Assembly: GCA_022606425.2 (NCBI GenBank)
Contig: JAHDVF020000016.1
Location: 5,424,501-5,488,500 of the forward strand
Direction of reading: 5' to 3'
DNA from: Lepidostoma basale
Lineage: Eukaryota; Arthropoda; Insecta; Trichoptera; Lepidostomatidae
Length of the DNA stretch: 64,000 nucleotides
Part shown: one piece after another, positions 1 through 11,047 of the stretch
How positions within the stretch are numbered: the stretch's first letter is position 1
How the letters are laid out: each line of letters begins with the position of its first letter
Made by a program: the position numbers and the translations under genes
Notes under the pieces: generated by a model
Database searches by the model: none
Told to the model about the DNA's origin: nothing
What the model saw: the letters and a program-made list of their open reading frames with translations, nothing else

Positions 1-91
1 TATTGTATTATATTGAAAACTAGGTTTTTTGATTACATTACCACAGTATCACACATACTTTATTATCTTCCTATATAAAAAGTAAACAAAA

Positions 92-633
92 GCCTATCCA
101 AAAAAGCTAAGATGGCAGTGCACAATGGTGTTCTTGTGCCGACCCTTATGTATGGAAGTGAAGCATGGAACTGGCAAAAGAAGGATGAAAGTAGAATAAA
201 TGCAGTAGAAATGAGATCTCTAAGACGAATGTGTGGCAAATCTGTTTATGATAGAGTGACAAATGCAAGTATAAGAAGTGAATGTGGTGCGAATGAAAGT
301 GTTATGAACAAAATAAGGAAAGGGTCATTAAGATGGTTTGGACACATGGAAAGAATGAGTGAAAACAGAATGGTAAAGAAGGTATATGTAAACGGCGTGA
401 ACGGAGCTAGAAATAGAGGAAGGCCGAGGAAAACGTGGCACGATCAAATCAATCAAATATTGAATGTCGGTCACGTGAGGAGTCGGAAAAATCGACGTGC
501 GTGCATGACAAGATGTATGAATGTAGAGGAAGCGAGAGGCGTATGTCAGGACAGAACAGTGTGGCGTTCCATTCTTTCTGCCTACCCCTCCGGGGAGACG
601 GCGTGATGGTAAGTTAGTTAGTTATTTTTTTTT
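92..633 (+). mobile_element. LINE-A non-LTR retrotransposon, 3' fragment with open C-terminal frame
   Basis: An open frame at 112-606 (164 codons) ends at a natural stop. It matches the C-terminal end of the reverse transcriptase ORF of non-LTR retrotransposons: a LMYGSEAW block near residue 13, then RRMCGK, then RWFGHMERM near residue 75, a GRPRKTWHDQ block near 103, and a YPSGETA end. The catalytic YxDD region lies upstream of what is kept, so this fragment cannot work alone. The stop is followed by a tail of TTAG repeats at about 608-627. Homology to the copy at 15025 begins near 92, so the initiator methionine is only an internal codon. The frame is intact, which suggests a fairly young insertion. 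The LINE clade was not assigned; RTE-like is a guess. Confidence 0.85.
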
Positions 634-738
634 AAAAGTAAAAGTGGTATTTACGTGGTTCAACGGGATGTTAGGTATAAAATATAACATAAACACGAAG
701 TGATCCCAGTAATGTCAAGGGAGCCGTATCTGCTAGAC

Positions 739-780
739 CAGTGGTCGGTAAACTCATTTGTTATAAGAGCCAAATAACTG
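739..780 (+). repeat. hAT-like miniature element, left end
   Basis: The stretch begins CAGTGGTCGGTAAACT and continues into an AAGAGCC block. This resembles the left end at 12569 and, inverted, the end at 2262-2318. CAGNGGTCGG-type ends are typical of hAT miniature elements. No matching right end was found nearby, so this is a decayed or truncated copy. The AT-rich sequence after it up to about 1000 contains nothing else recognisable. Confidence 0.35.
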
Positions 781-1087
781 TAGTACAAAGATTTAAATTT
801 CTCTTGGGAACCAAATTTCTTAACATGAACCCTATTTTATTTAATTCGACTAAAACAAGGTTCACTGAATTAAACAAATAATATAATTTATAATAATCTG
901 ATTTTACAAAATACACATTTTTATTATAAAATTTTGAACGTTGTCATGTTTAATCTGATCGTTGGCCTTTTTGATTAAACATTAAAATTAAAAAGTTTGT
1001 GAAAATCAAGAAGACTGACAAATGGAACGCATGGATGAAGAAAAAATGGTTGAGAAAGTACCTATACATTAACGATGTGAATAGAGT

Positions 1088-1435
1088 ACTCAGTTTCAGT
1101 TTATCAGTTTATTTATTCACTCAAAAGATATTACAAACATAATTACAGTTTAAGGCATCTATTTGAAAAAGGGTAAAAAATCAGGAACGCATAAGAGATG
1201 GGTTAACTTTAAGAAGACAAGAAACTCTCTAAAGTTAAGAGTATTTTTCTTCTGAACGTACTTTCACTAATATGAAAGACGTCGATCTCCGAGGAAATCT
1301 TGTTCAGCAGACAGATTGCTCTTCCCACCGGCATTATTAGAGGCAGGTTGGTTTAAAGAACAATCTATGCTGGCGCTGTCGGAGATATCTGTCGGGAACA
1401 AAAATACCTAAACCCTTCAGCACAGCTGAGTTTTG
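1088..1435 (-). mobile_element. LINE-C 3' fragment
   Basis: On the minus strand it reads the LINE-C C-terminus, including FVPDRYLRQRQHRLF, then a 3' UTR ending in GAATAAATAAACTGATAAACTGAAAC-type sequence next to 1088. It matches copies at 16141, 26396, 38005, 43028, 50307 and 55052. The frame is broken after the RQRQHRLF motif. LINE-A sequence follows directly at 1438 on the opposite strand. Confidence 0.8.
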
Positions 1436-1437
1436 AG

Positions 1438-1620
1438 TTGTGGGAGACCGAGGAAAACTTGGCACGACCAAATTAATATAATTTAAAAAATCGGCCATGT
1501 TAGAAATCGGAATCAACGTGCGTGTATGAATGTGAAGAAATCTATAAAGGTATGTTAGGATCGAGTAGTGCGGCGGTCTGTTCTCTGCGTACCCCTCCGG
1601 AGAAATGGCGTTATGATTGT
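1438..1620 (+). mobile_element. LINE-A 3' fragment, 5'-truncated
   Basis: Holds a degenerate GRPRKTWHDQ to YPSGEMA coding end (gggagaccgaggaaaact onward) and stops at the pyrimidine-rich end just before the LINE-B copy. Frameshifts are present. Its usual TTAG tail is replaced by TTATTGTTGT sequence. Confidence 0.75.
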
Positions 1621-1639
1621 TATTGTTGTCTATAGACTG

Positions 1640-2215
1640 ATGATTATTGAATTGACGAAGAATGTCCAAGAATATACATACCTGGGACAAAATTTTCGAT
1701 TGGGCCGAGATAACCAAACCGCAGAGCTAAAAAGAAGAATTGGACTAAGCGTGGCAACTTTCGGAAACATGGGTTACATCCTTAAAAACCGGAAAATACC
1801 GATCAACCTGAAACGAAAAGTCTATGAAGTCTGCGTTCTGCCAGTTATGGTCTTGAAACTGTAACATTGTCCAAACAAAGTGCCGAGAAACTACGAGTGA
1901 CCCAAAGAATCATGGAAAGAGCCATGTTAGGAATAAGCCTAAGATACAGAGTCAGAAACGATACGGTGAGAGAAAAAACAAAAGTGACTGACATCATCCA
2001 CCGGGTGGCGACTCTAAAATGGCAATGGGCAGGTCACGTAGCCAGAAACTAAGATGAAAAATGGACAAGAAGACAGCTAACTTGGAAACCGTGGACGGCA
2101 AAGAGCAGATACGTCGGAATAACCTGGATGCAGTCTGCACAAGACAGAGTGACATTGAAGCGAATGGAGGAGGCCTTAGTCCACGAGTGGACGGGAATAT
2201 ATTGAAGAAGAAGAA
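1640..2215 (+). mobile_element. LINE-B reverse transcriptase C-terminus, broken
   Basis: Two frames, 1655-1862 and 1867-2052, together cover a typical insect non-LTR reverse transcriptase end. The first has YLGQNFRLGRDNQ, ELKRRIGLS and LKRKVYEVCVLPVM. The second has AQR-like TQRIMERAMLGISL, VREKTKVTDI and WQWAGHVAR. A stop at 1861-1863 replaces the usual YGAETLTLT region, and another stop follows GHVARN. The end near 2200 reads HEWTG-like and finishes in GAAGAAGAAGA. Several stops make it a pseudogene copy. LINE-B is related to, but distinct from, LINE-A. Confidence 0.85.
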
Positions 2216-2261
2216 GATTGAATTAATTTGCCTTTCCTAAAAAATCCCAAATAAAATGTCT

Positions 2262-2318
2262 TTTCCTATAAAGGGACGCGTTCTAATGGCTCGCGAACCG
2301 CAGTTTGCCGATCTCAGA
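2262..2318 (-). repeat. hAT-like miniature element end
   Basis: On the minus strand it reads GATCGGCAAACTGCGG then TTCGCGAGCCATTAG. This is nearly the same as the left end at 12569 (TTCGGCAAATTGCGGC then TTGCGAGCC). The partner end was not found. Confidence 0.45.
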
Positions 2319-2509
2319 GTAAGACCATCCCAGGCCACGCACGTCCAGGAGATGATACCGTGTAAGCGGCCCGAACTTCCGCAATTCCCACGATAATCAA
2401 CATGTCATTTACATTGTGTCCCATGCCACTGTACCTAGGCGAGAACCTCGCACCACGCTATTGTATAATATGTTCCATTTCCACTGAAGCGAAGATGCCA
2501 ATACATAAT

Positions 2510-2750
2510 GACGACCTTCGTGGCAGATGATGGTAAGAGCTCTGACTTCCATACCGAAGGTCCCGGGTTCGATTCCCGGCGATGGCAGGGTGATTGTCAC
2601 ACTCTCTTTGGTCTGGTGTAGAATTCACGTGAAAATAAAATGACGATAGATTGGCTACCTATCACATGAGAATCAATATAATAGCTAAAAAATAAATTGT
2701 ATAGAGAAATTGGGTTCGAACGACCTGTTGTACGAGTATACATAAAAAAA
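2510..2750 (+). mobile_element. tRNA-derived SINE, copy 1 (type A tail)
   Basis: The 5' head is tRNA-like. A box A region (TGGTAAGAGC, here with a 3-base insertion before it) is followed by a perfect box B, GGTTCGATTCC, at 2566-2576. A conserved body follows (GTCACACT, AATTCACGTGA, ATAAAATG) and then the type A tail GGGTTCGAACGACCTGTTGT and an A-rich end. It abuts a LINE-A fragment. The head carries no anticodon arm that would fold as a functional tRNA, so it is a retroposon and not a tRNA gene. Confidence 0.9.
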
Positions 2751-2751
2751 C

Positions 2752-3077
2752 TCTGATGTGTGGAAGTGAAGTTTGGATCTGGCAAAAGATAAATGAGATC
2801 ACTGAGAATAATGTGCAGATAGCGATGTCTGATAGAATACGGAACGACGAGAATAATAATTTTTAGGGCAGATGATTACATCGTAAGTGAAATTAAAACA
2901 GAATTCCTGAGATGGTCGGCCATGTGGGGAGTTGAAGAAATCAACGTGCGTGCATAACACGATCTATGAATGTTGAGGAAGCGATGTGTATATCAGGAAA
3001 GAATAGTGTGGCGGTCCGTTATTTCTGCTAACCTTTGGGGAGACGGCTTGATGGTTAGTTAGTTAGTGAGTTGGTTA
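2752..3077 (+). mobile_element. LINE-A 3' fragment
   Basis: Starts at the LMYGSE block (tgtggaagtgaagtttgg) and runs to the pyrimidine-rich end and a TTAG tail at 3053-3072. An internal deletion removes most of the GHMERM to GRPRK region. Frameshifted. Confidence 0.75.
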
Positions 3078-3104
3078 AATACTACGGAGTGTACGAAACG
3101 GGTA

Positions 3105-3170
3105 CAAATACCCGCCCCGCTTATAGACGGCAATCCGCGAAGCGAGTACTAATACTCGCCCCGCTTATAG
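3105..3170 (+). repeat. Imperfect tandem duplication, about 50-bp unit
   Basis: The block CGCCCCGCTTATAG occurs twice (about 3112 and 3151), each time preceded by a TACNAATAC sequence. It resembles the GCGGGAA-GGTATTAA blocks at 36700-36840. No function is visible. Confidence 0.5.
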
Positions 3171-3874
3171 GGTTTTAATTTACATTATAAATAGTATTAT
3201 AATATTGTAATAAAATATTGTATATAATACATTATACCGTACAAAGCCAGGCATTCAAAGAAGCCAGATAAGGTTCAAGTGTGCGATTCTAAAACAAAAA
3301 GCTGAGTAAGAAAACAAAGTAATTAAGTACTCTAACACACCCCGCGTGACTTGGAGAGTGGGAAAGGAAGAAGCAAATAGGACGCAGGCACGACTACACA
3401 TCCTACAATAGAAACAACAAACGAAAACTTTTCAAGCCGACATAATTGAAGTCTTAAACGTTAGTGAAATATCTATAGGATTCTATGAAGAAAGCAATGG
3501 CAGAGAATGGTACATAATAACAGTGTTAGTTATGATTTATACAATGTATTAAACACTATGTATCCATAGTTGAATACATTTTTCTCTATATTTCTCGAAA
3601 ATACTTTCAAAGTCGGCAAAACTATAAACTAGCCGAAATAAAAGTAGATAGAATAATTATATTTGGATATTCTTTCTTATTATTTAAGATTGTTTCTTCT
3701 ATATTCGCCATCACTTTGTATTGTGAATTCACATTTAAATATATTTTTAAAAACATTGTATTTTCTCTGTGGCCCAAACATGTATGTGAAAAGTGCAAGA
3801 GAGGATGGACTGCCAAACTGTTCTAACCTGGCATAACTTTTGTGCATCTTCTATATTCAAATAACGTGATACGC

Positions 3875-3990
3875 ACGCTCGTCAATTATTCCGACTTCGG
3901 ACATGTCCGCCTTTTATTAATTGATTAATTTGGTCATCCCATGTCTTCCTTGGCCTTTCTGCCAATCCATTCGGTGAAATCGTGTAAAGG
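3875..3990 (-). mobile_element. LINE-A internal fragment
   Basis: On the minus strand it reads the GRPRKTW-HDQINQ to NRRACM region of LINE-A in degenerate form. It is flanked by AT-rich sequence on both sides and carries no tail. Confidence 0.65.
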
Positions 3991-4109
3991 TTAATTAATT
4001 GATTTTTTTTAATAAAACATCTAATTGACTATGCGTGAAGCATATGCCATTGTTTTCTTTAATCATTGATAGGATCACACGTGGTCGGGGGTAAACCTTG
4101 GAATTTGTA

Positions 4110-4365
4110 CGGCTTTAAAGCTCATTCCCACGTGTTGGCGGCACGGCATACCGATCTTGACCAAAACCACCCAACATCACCGACAACATCGATAATAGTA
4201 AATGTTTTTCCAGCAACGCCAGAAGAGCGCTGGTCAATTTAAGTACTCGTATGTCGCACGACCTAGCGGGATCGAGTGGGGATTCTCGCCCCACTGACCG
4301 AGAAATGCGCCACCGGTTGGGGTTAGTGTAACAACACCCCACAACACCTTTCGCCCACAACACTG
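4110..4365. other. GC-richer island of unknown nature
   Basis: It is richer in G and C than its surroundings and has one open frame of 82 codons on the minus strand (4115-4363). The frame encodes no family I recognise and begins at an arbitrary methionine. It may be an unclassified old repeat or a non-coding island. I see no splice or promoter signal. Confidence 0.3.
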
Positions 4366-5104
4366 TTACTGTTAAAACAAGGGCATGGTGGTGAGATTTG
4401 CAGGATTCGAAAGATGACTTAGATTGACGTATGGTAAATAATTATTAGAATAAATCTCATTTATTCATTCCATATGTCCAAACTATCAAAGGGATTATTT
4501 TTTAACCTTACTTACGTAAATACATAGTTAAATAATATAATAAACTTATGAATACCCTTTTCATCAATAAAAAATATATTTTCTTGATGTTTTGTATATT
4601 CGTATACCAATTCAACCATGTCCAATATTTTTTTTGAGCTAAAGTGCTTAGTACGTTAGTTTTTAAATATCGAAGAAAATTCAGATTCTATTGGGAAAAA
4701 CGTCCATTCGATTTAACTGAAAACTAGTGGGTGTGGAAAAGGGAGATTAATAAAATTAAGGTTCAAAATATTGAAAGGGTTTCCAATAACACCAGCAGCC
4801 GGTTCCCAATACACAGCGCCCAGTTTGGGGTTGTATAGGGATAGGCAAAGAACGAGATTATCTGTTAGGTCGGGTGTATCGGAAAGAATATCAACAACGT
4901 AAACGGGAAGCGGGTCTAGGGCAACTATTAAACAAATCCACTGGCGACTCGTGAAATTTGTTAAATAAATCAAATAAAAAATCGAAAAATCACAATGAAT
5001 TATGTTGAACATAATGTATTATATAAAATTTGTTGACGCCTTGAATATTGTTTTATTAAATTAATATTATTATTATAAAGAATGTTTGCCATTACGCATA
5101 TTTG

Positions 5105-5270
5105 GACGACCTTCGTGGCAGAGTGGTGAAGGGCTCTGACTGCCATAACGAAGGTCCCGAATTCGATTCCCGGCTATGGCAGTATGATTGTCACAATGTC
5201 TTTGGTTTGGTAATAGCTAAAAACAAATTGTATACAGTAATTGGGTTCGAACGACCGGTTGTATACAAAA
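5105..5270 (+). mobile_element. tRNA-derived SINE, copy 2 (internally deleted)
   Basis: Has the head GACGACCTTCGTGGCAGAG, a box B with one change (ATTCGATTCCC) and the type A tail GGGTTCGAACGACC. About 70 bp of body, including the AATTCACGTGA block, is missing between TTTGG and AATAGC. Confidence 0.85.
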
Positions 5271-5289
5271 TAAATTAAAAAATAAAAAT

Positions 5290-6480
5290 ATTGAAGTGCG
5301 GGTGGCAGAGATGCGGAAGCTGAGGACAAAACCAGGAAGGATTCTTCGAGATAGGAATGGTATTGTTTTGCGTTGTATGTTCTGATGCTTACAGAGTTAC
5401 TAAAGATGAACTAGTAATTCAGTCAATGTTAAAAAACTTTATGGGCTACCGCTGAATCGGAGGGTTCATCTTATTTACATTAGTCGATAACGATTTGAAA
5501 AGCTCTCGAGCTGGTTCGGTCCTTGAAAAGGAAAAGGGAAAATATATCAATGGTCAGCGCGAGGTGCGGTGGAGGGGAAGCAGGGAAGTAGTGGGGGGCA
5601 TCGATAATGATGAATACCTTCTTGTACAGGCTCGAGGAGGCTTCAAGCCTCTTGTGATAAATTGGGGGAAACCGTGAACGAAACGGGTGGTTGATGCGCG
5701 GGAAGAAGCTTTTACGTAAAACGCAAACTTGTGAAGAAGAAAAAAAACCAACGCCATAAGAATAAACAAAGGATTTAACAGGAAAAAACACCACTTCCAA
5801 ATATTTATTTTTTTAACTCTTGAACGATTTTTTTACTTGATATAAAATAGGTATAAAAATAAACTTTTTTAACACAGCCATTATATATATAATAATAAAA
5901 TAATCTTTATTTTATACATGTACATAGTAATTTTATAAACAATGTACAATATTAAATATTTTTTTAAAATTGTGTCGGAGATACAAGCGGATATGTAGAG
6001 CCATGTTTTGAAAATCTTCGCTGATGGTGTATGTAATTTCTTTATAATGCATTATCCGAAATCAAAAAAACAAATTGTTTATTATTAAGAATTGTAATAG
6101 CTATCGGGTAACATAGGGAAATGGATTTATTTATTTTTAGAAATGGCAACTGTTTGAAAAAAAAAATGTTCAAATTTTGAGTTTAAAAAATTATAGCTTT
6201 TGAACATGATGTCCCCTGATTCCATTTGATCTCCTCTGATTTTTTGATAATTTCAGGGTGATGTAACCCCATTTAACTGGTAAAAAAGGAAACCTACTTC
6301 ATCCGCATTGAAATGCCCTTCTAGTTATGTTGTTACTAAAAATAAGTAGAAATCCATATTGCATGGAAGAAACGAAAAAAGCTCTAATTATAATGCTAAA
6401 AATATGTTTATACTACTGAAATATGAGTGAATTAATGTATATATATATTTTTATCGATTGTTTGAAAAATGAAAAAAAAA
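5290..6480. other. AT-rich sequence, no feature recognised
   Basis: A 106-codon minus-strand frame (5480-5800) and a partly overlapping 71-codon frame lie in a locally GC-richer patch. They show no motif, no paired splice sites and no repeat copies in the window. Treated as chance frames. Confidence 0.5.
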
Positions 6481-6487
6481 TGTACAC

Positions 6488-6612
6488 CTGATGATGTCAA
6501 CATAGGTTGACGGAACAGCTGTCGCGTAAAATTGTGGTACATAAAACAAAGTTTTTTAATTTAACAGTTAATAATGTTAAATATCATAGTGGTTCGGCCT
6601 AAATAATGGATT
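6488..6612 (+). ncRNA. Hammerhead-like motif (CAGCTG type) with downstream repeat
   Basis: Positions 6488-6494 are CTGATGA. Stem II is GTCAAC/GTTGAC with loop ATAG, and the end is CAGCTGTC at 6516-6523. One change hits the second core: GGAA where GAAA is expected (A13 to G), which should abolish or weaken cleavage. Stem I can form from TACAC and GCGTA with one C-A mismatch. The ~90 nt after it (AATTTAACAGTTAATAATG and a TAGTGGTTCGGCC block) recur at 28970-29040 and 36890-37005, and inverted upstream of 13011. Confidence 0.7.
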
Positions 6613-7254
6613 TTTTTATTGCCTAAAAAAATAGATAGTTAGGTTAGGTTATGAATGGAAAAAATGTTAATGAAACGAACATACAGGACTGTACAAAGAA
6701 AATATCACATATATTTTAAAATTATTAGTCTAAATGCCAACATTTACGGTTGTAAGACTAATAACGACTTTGTTTGAAAAGAAAATAATTGCAGAGGGAA
6801 AAAAAACAGACAAGTTCAAGTGATACTTTAATATCTTAATCTTGTTAGAGATCTGGCATTAGTCTCGGCGGAGCGTGTTTGAAAGCATAAAATATTTTCG
6901 GAACTAAGATAAAATCTAAGTTTACGAAGGAATACCTAAAAAAAAGAGGATTCGAGATTGTAATAGAATTACTACAGTTCGCTAATTAACCACAAGGTTG
7001 AGCCACCATCTTTTTTATATAAATTATCATTAAAAACAAACGAAAAGTCAGGATAAAAATTCACGTAAAAACTACTATTGTAGTGGTCAAGGAAAATGAC
7101 TTCTGATACGGTTCAAACCTGGACACGATCTGGTTCCTTTTTCATAATAATGAGGGATTTTTTCTTCTCATAATTATAAATATAAAATAAGGCTTAAAAG
7201 TAATCAATGATTTTAAAAAGACGAAAGTAAAATGGCTCAAATTGCGTGCTCTTT

Positions 7255-7570
7255 CCGGAGTGCTTTGTGGCAATAAATAAAATTTATGGACAGTTGTACA
7301 AAACTACAGTGAGATCAGCCTTACTCTACAGATCAGAATTTTGAGATAAAAGACGCCAAGAGGAAGCACGTTGCAGAAATGAGGATGTTGAGGAGGACCG
7401 CTAGAGCGACAAGGCCCAAGAATAAAACGAGTATAGCTTCACTGGGATGGAAAAGTCAAACGAGGGTCGTCTATAGTACGGGCATGTATGCAGAAGATGT
7501 AAAGACCCCATCATCCACAGTACCTACGCGGAGAGACGAGGACTGGGTCGGCCTCGGGCAACTTGGTTGT
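7255..7570 (+). mobile_element. Degenerate LINE reverse transcriptase fragment
   Basis: Two overlapping frames keep the pattern of a non-LTR reverse transcriptase end: TTVRSALLYRSEF (the YGSE block) and then KHVAEMRMLRR near 7365. A stop and frameshift lie between them. The last part (7440-7570) is weakly similar at best. The family was not resolved; it is related to LINE-A. Confidence 0.6.
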
Positions 7571-7996
7571 CAACCGGCAGAAAAAAATATAATACTTTCA
7601 TCATATTTTGTAAAATATCATAATTTCATCTGAATCTAATCCAAATATATTTATTTATCCACACTAACATACATTGTTACCATGTTGAATATTTGAAGAA
7701 TATGTTCCTATTATTTGCTTAGCGGGATTTTTCTTATGAATTTTCCACCCGACCTCCGTACCATGGGGGCGCCGATCGAGTGCTAACGTTGGCACACACA
7801 AACTGACAAAGTATTATATATTTCAAACTTTTTAAGGACACTCGAAGAAAAATCTAAAACCCACAAAATAAATATTATTTTTGAAAATGTTGTTCTACAA
7901 AACTAAAAATAATTTTACAGGTGATCGATTGAATAAACGAATGGAAATTTAATCCCAATATTTTTTTAATATGGAAACACAACCTCATTTTTTTCA

Positions 7997-8029
7997 CTAA
8001 AGAAGGACATCTAAGGTCCGAAACATGAT
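7997..8029 (+). ncRNA. Degenerate hammerhead-like motif
   Basis: The core is CTAAAGA (G5 to A), then A, stem II GGAC/GTCC at 8005-8008 and 8016-8019, then GAAACATG. The UC at the cleavage site has become AT. Flanking TTTTCAC and GTGAAA can still pair as a stem I. Probably a decayed copy. Confidence 0.5.
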
Positions 8030-8162
8030 AGTGAAAGCTGGAAAAAAGTATTGTGAAAATACAATATGTTTCAATTACAGTTACCGTCATAACCGAGATA
8101 ATAATAAAAAAAACAATAAATTAAAACGCCTAATTAAAAATGCATATTATAAATAAAAAAGA

Positions 8163-8268
8163 CAGTTTTCTAGAAGTTCATTTTATTTTACTAAAAATGC
8201 CCTTATGCCCTAGCAAGACCAAACATGAGACACGTTTAAAATATAATAAAACTTCTTGAAAAATGATA
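8163..8268. repeat. Family-B hairpin repeat, degenerate
   Basis: Left arm TTTTCTAGAAGTT and right arm AACTTCTTGAAAAA face each other about 100 bp apart. In between is a decayed GACC-AAACATGAGAC block matching the CGAAACATGTC core of the better copies at 22392, 28612 and 63815. Confidence 0.5.
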
Positions 8269-8269
8269 T

Positions 8270-9364
8270 TTTTATCACGATAAAATTTCCATATTAATAA
8301 TCTCATATTGAGTAAAACGAACGTTTGATACTAAAATATATCCTAAAAAGCCATATGTTGTTTAAATTAAACTTCTAGAAAATGTAGGTTTTAAAAAAGT
8401 AATTTGATCATGACGTTGAAGTAAAATAAAATGGAATAAACAACGTTTTGTTTAATGTTTTAAATATAAAATGTTATGTATAAATTCACTGTACACAAGC
8501 TGATACAAAGAAAATATCATACATGTTTCGTTATTTAATTTTTTTTTACATTATATTACAAGAGCGTTATAGAAACATAAAACCGAATTTTTCATAATGA
8601 CATCCTGGGAAACGGTTGGTAAAAATAAATTAAAACACAACATCCAGCGTACTTAAAAAAATAACGACGTAATAAGTATAGGGTTCTGTGCACAAAAAGA
8701 AAGTATTTTATTTACTCAAAGGCTGAGAAAAAATCTGGAGTAGAGGTACGGCGGGAAAAACAACCGAATTTTAATTACCTTTTACAACATTTTCTTATGG
8801 GCATCGAATTTAAGGAAGGGCGGAGGAAAGCTAAGGGAACCAAACTCGGGACATAAAAACAAAATGAACTAGTAACGGTTTGTGCCGAGTAACCAGGGTG
8901 GCATGGCGGTGGGGTTTTAATCAGCGGCCCGTGTCCGAGCTTTTATATCGGAGGACTAAACTTTTTATAAGGCGCTTAATTAATGTTGATCTTGGGTAAG
9001 ACGGAAGTCGGACGGAGCCCCAAGAAAATTACTCCAAAAATAATAAGAGCCCCATTTCGGTTATGGCGGGTAAATATTTAATTCAGCGCGGAGGGCTTGA
9101 TTTTTAGATCATTCATCACCCTAAGACCACTAGCTCGAATCAAATTAATTTATAAATTTGTTCATTTTGACTTTGAAAAAACATTGAAAATTATATGTTC
9201 CTCTTCTATATTCGCCATCACTTTATGTTGTGGATTCACATTTGAATTACTTTATGGAAAAAACGTATTTTCACAAAACTTTTTTGAACTTTTCACGAAC
9301 ATAAAATTTTTCACGGGACACAGAAGCCCTTCCGCAGTGTAGAATTTTTAAAAATAAACATACC
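8270..9364. other. Non-repetitive stretch with GC-richer island
   Basis: The first half is AT-rich and featureless. From about 8800 to 9075 the base composition rises, with runs such as GGGTGGCATGGCGGTGGGG and TCAGCGGCCCGTGTCC. No open frame covers it and no other copy occurs in the window. It could be a conserved non-coding element. Confidence 0.35.
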
Positions 9365-9490
9365 GTCACGCCGTTTCGAGTAGGTAGAGAGAATGGACCG
9401 CCACACTACTCTGTCCTGACATACCTCTATAGCTTCCTCCACATTCATACAGCGTGTCTTACACGCACGTCGATTCTTCCGGCTTCTGAC
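9365..9490 (-). mobile_element. LINE-A 3' fragment
   Basis: On the minus strand it reads NRRAC to the YSR-type end of LINE-A in a broken frame. It faces the opposite-strand copy starting at 9553. Confidence 0.75.
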
Positions 9491-9552
9491 ATGTCAAGTC
9501 ATGCAGAAATTTTAATTTATTAAAACTTCTGCATTGAGAATGAGAAAATTTT

Positions 9553-9905
9553 CTTAAATGAAAATGAGATCACTGAAAAGAAAGTGCGGGATATATTATA
9601 TGATAGAACACCGAACGACGATATAAGGAAGAAATGTAGGGCAGATGATTGCATCATAAGTAAAATTAAAAAAGGATTTCTAAGATGGTTTGGGCATATG
9701 GAACGAATGGACGAGATAAGAATGGTTAAAATGTTGTATACGAGTAGTGTGAGTGCAAAAAGAAGCCGTGGAAGACTAAGGAAAGCAACGTTAAAAAAGG
9801 TACAATCGACGATAGTGCATGTTACGATGTATTAATGTAGAGGAATCTAGATAGGTAGGTCTGGACAGCATTATGGCGGTCCATTCTCTGTCTGCTGATG
9901 GTTAG
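9553..9905 (+). mobile_element. LINE-A 3' fragment
   Basis: The frame 9584-9835 keeps RKCRADDCIISKIKKGFLRWFGHMERM-like sequence and then GRLRKA. It is of the same sub-lineage as 36140-36655 (KCKADDC). The end is TGATGGTTAGTTAGC. Confidence 0.8.
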
Positions 9906-10289
9906 TTAGCTATTTTTTCCACACTGAGAAAGCGCTTCTGTGTCCCGGAATAAGTTTTATTGTTAATTCGACAAATATTTATTTTATTTCTATAAATACG
10001 AACAGCCTATCACTAAAAAAAATCATTGTGCAAAATATACCTGATTTGATTTTGAGATTTCCGTAAATTTAAATTAAAATGTACGCATTTTTATATAAAA
10101 AAAAGACCACGACAGTTTTGCTGACAAATAGTACAGATAAATATTTTTTTAAATATAAATATTATATATAGCGTAGATTTTCACCGATATCTACACTGAA
10201 GATGAAGACCGCAACGATCCCCGAAACATCGGTCCGGAAAGACGAGCTACACGGATTTTTCTAAGATTCCAAAATTAATATACATATTA

Positions 10290-10452
10290 TACTAACTAAC
10301 AAACCATCATGCCATCTCCCCGAAGGGGTAGGCAGAAAGAATGGACTACGACACTTTTCTTTTCTGACATATTTCTCTCGTTTCCTCAACATGCATACAT
10401 CGTGTCATGGACGCGCGTCGATTTCTCTGACTCCTCACGTGGCCGACATTCA
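10290..10452 (-). mobile_element. LINE-A 3' fragment
   Basis: An inverted copy of the last ~160 bp of LINE-A. It begins with the CTAACTAAC tail and a CATCATGCCATCTCCCCGAA block, then the coding end. It is cut at the GGCCGACATTCAAT block and joined to unique sequence. Confidence 0.8.
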
Positions 10453-10559
10453 ATTTATACGTATTATTATTTATACAAAATGTGTCATTTGAGTAGGCCT
10501 ACGTTTCACCCAAAAATCCATTTTTCTATGCCTGCAACGAAAAAATCCAATAGACTTTA

Positions 10560-11040
10560 ATAAAGAAATGGTTCATGGACATTATTTAAAATCTGAAAAT
10601 CGTTCCACTAAAGAGCGCTTAAGCAAAATGAACCAATACGGTGAAATTATACAAAGCACCCGATACAAAATGAGTATTTCTTTGCGACAACTGCGCTAAT
10701 GGGGAAAATTTCGAATCGAATTTCGAACGACATTTTCCAGTGACGGAAAGTGCTCCCTCCGAATGCCGTCATTTAACGGCAATAAATATTGTGGAACGCT
10801 AATAAATATTGCGCGTATTATGGTAATATGGTGATACACGGGGCGCCATTTGCATTTAACGAGCCTGTTTATTCGTTTTATATCGCGCGCTAACCAAAAA
10901 CGAAAAATACTGCACCGCGATACACGGTTATTACCTCACTTATATCGTGTCACAACAATATATAAAACTTCCTTCGGAGTTAAATGATAACAAAATACTA
11001 TAAAAATATTCGTGGAGGTCGAGAGAAACACACTATTTTA
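10560..11040. other. Non-repetitive stretch, locally GC-richer
   Basis: No frame, repeat copy or motif recognised. It includes AATAAATATTG repeated twice (10781 and 10801) and a GGGCGCCATTTGC block. Confidence 0.35.
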
Positions 11041-11047
11041 AATATAA

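Noticed and set aside
608..633. TTAG repeats as telomere-like sequence
   Set aside because: The insect telomere unit is TTAGG; here the unit is four bases and always sits directly after the LINE-A stop, so it is the element tail.
2510..2590. tRNA gene at the SINE heads
   Set aside because: Box A and box B are present, but the arms do not complete a cloverleaf and the same sequence is fused to a constant body and tail in six places.
5480..5800. 106-codon minus-strand frame as a gene
   Set aside because: No conserved motif, no splice context and two other frames overlap it; probably chance in a less AT-rich patch.
10196..10240. Further hammerhead (CTGAAGA and CGAAACATCGGTC)
   Set aside because: The two core words are present, but the sequence between them does not form a stem II (about 4 of 7 pairs at best), and the third stem is not palindromic.
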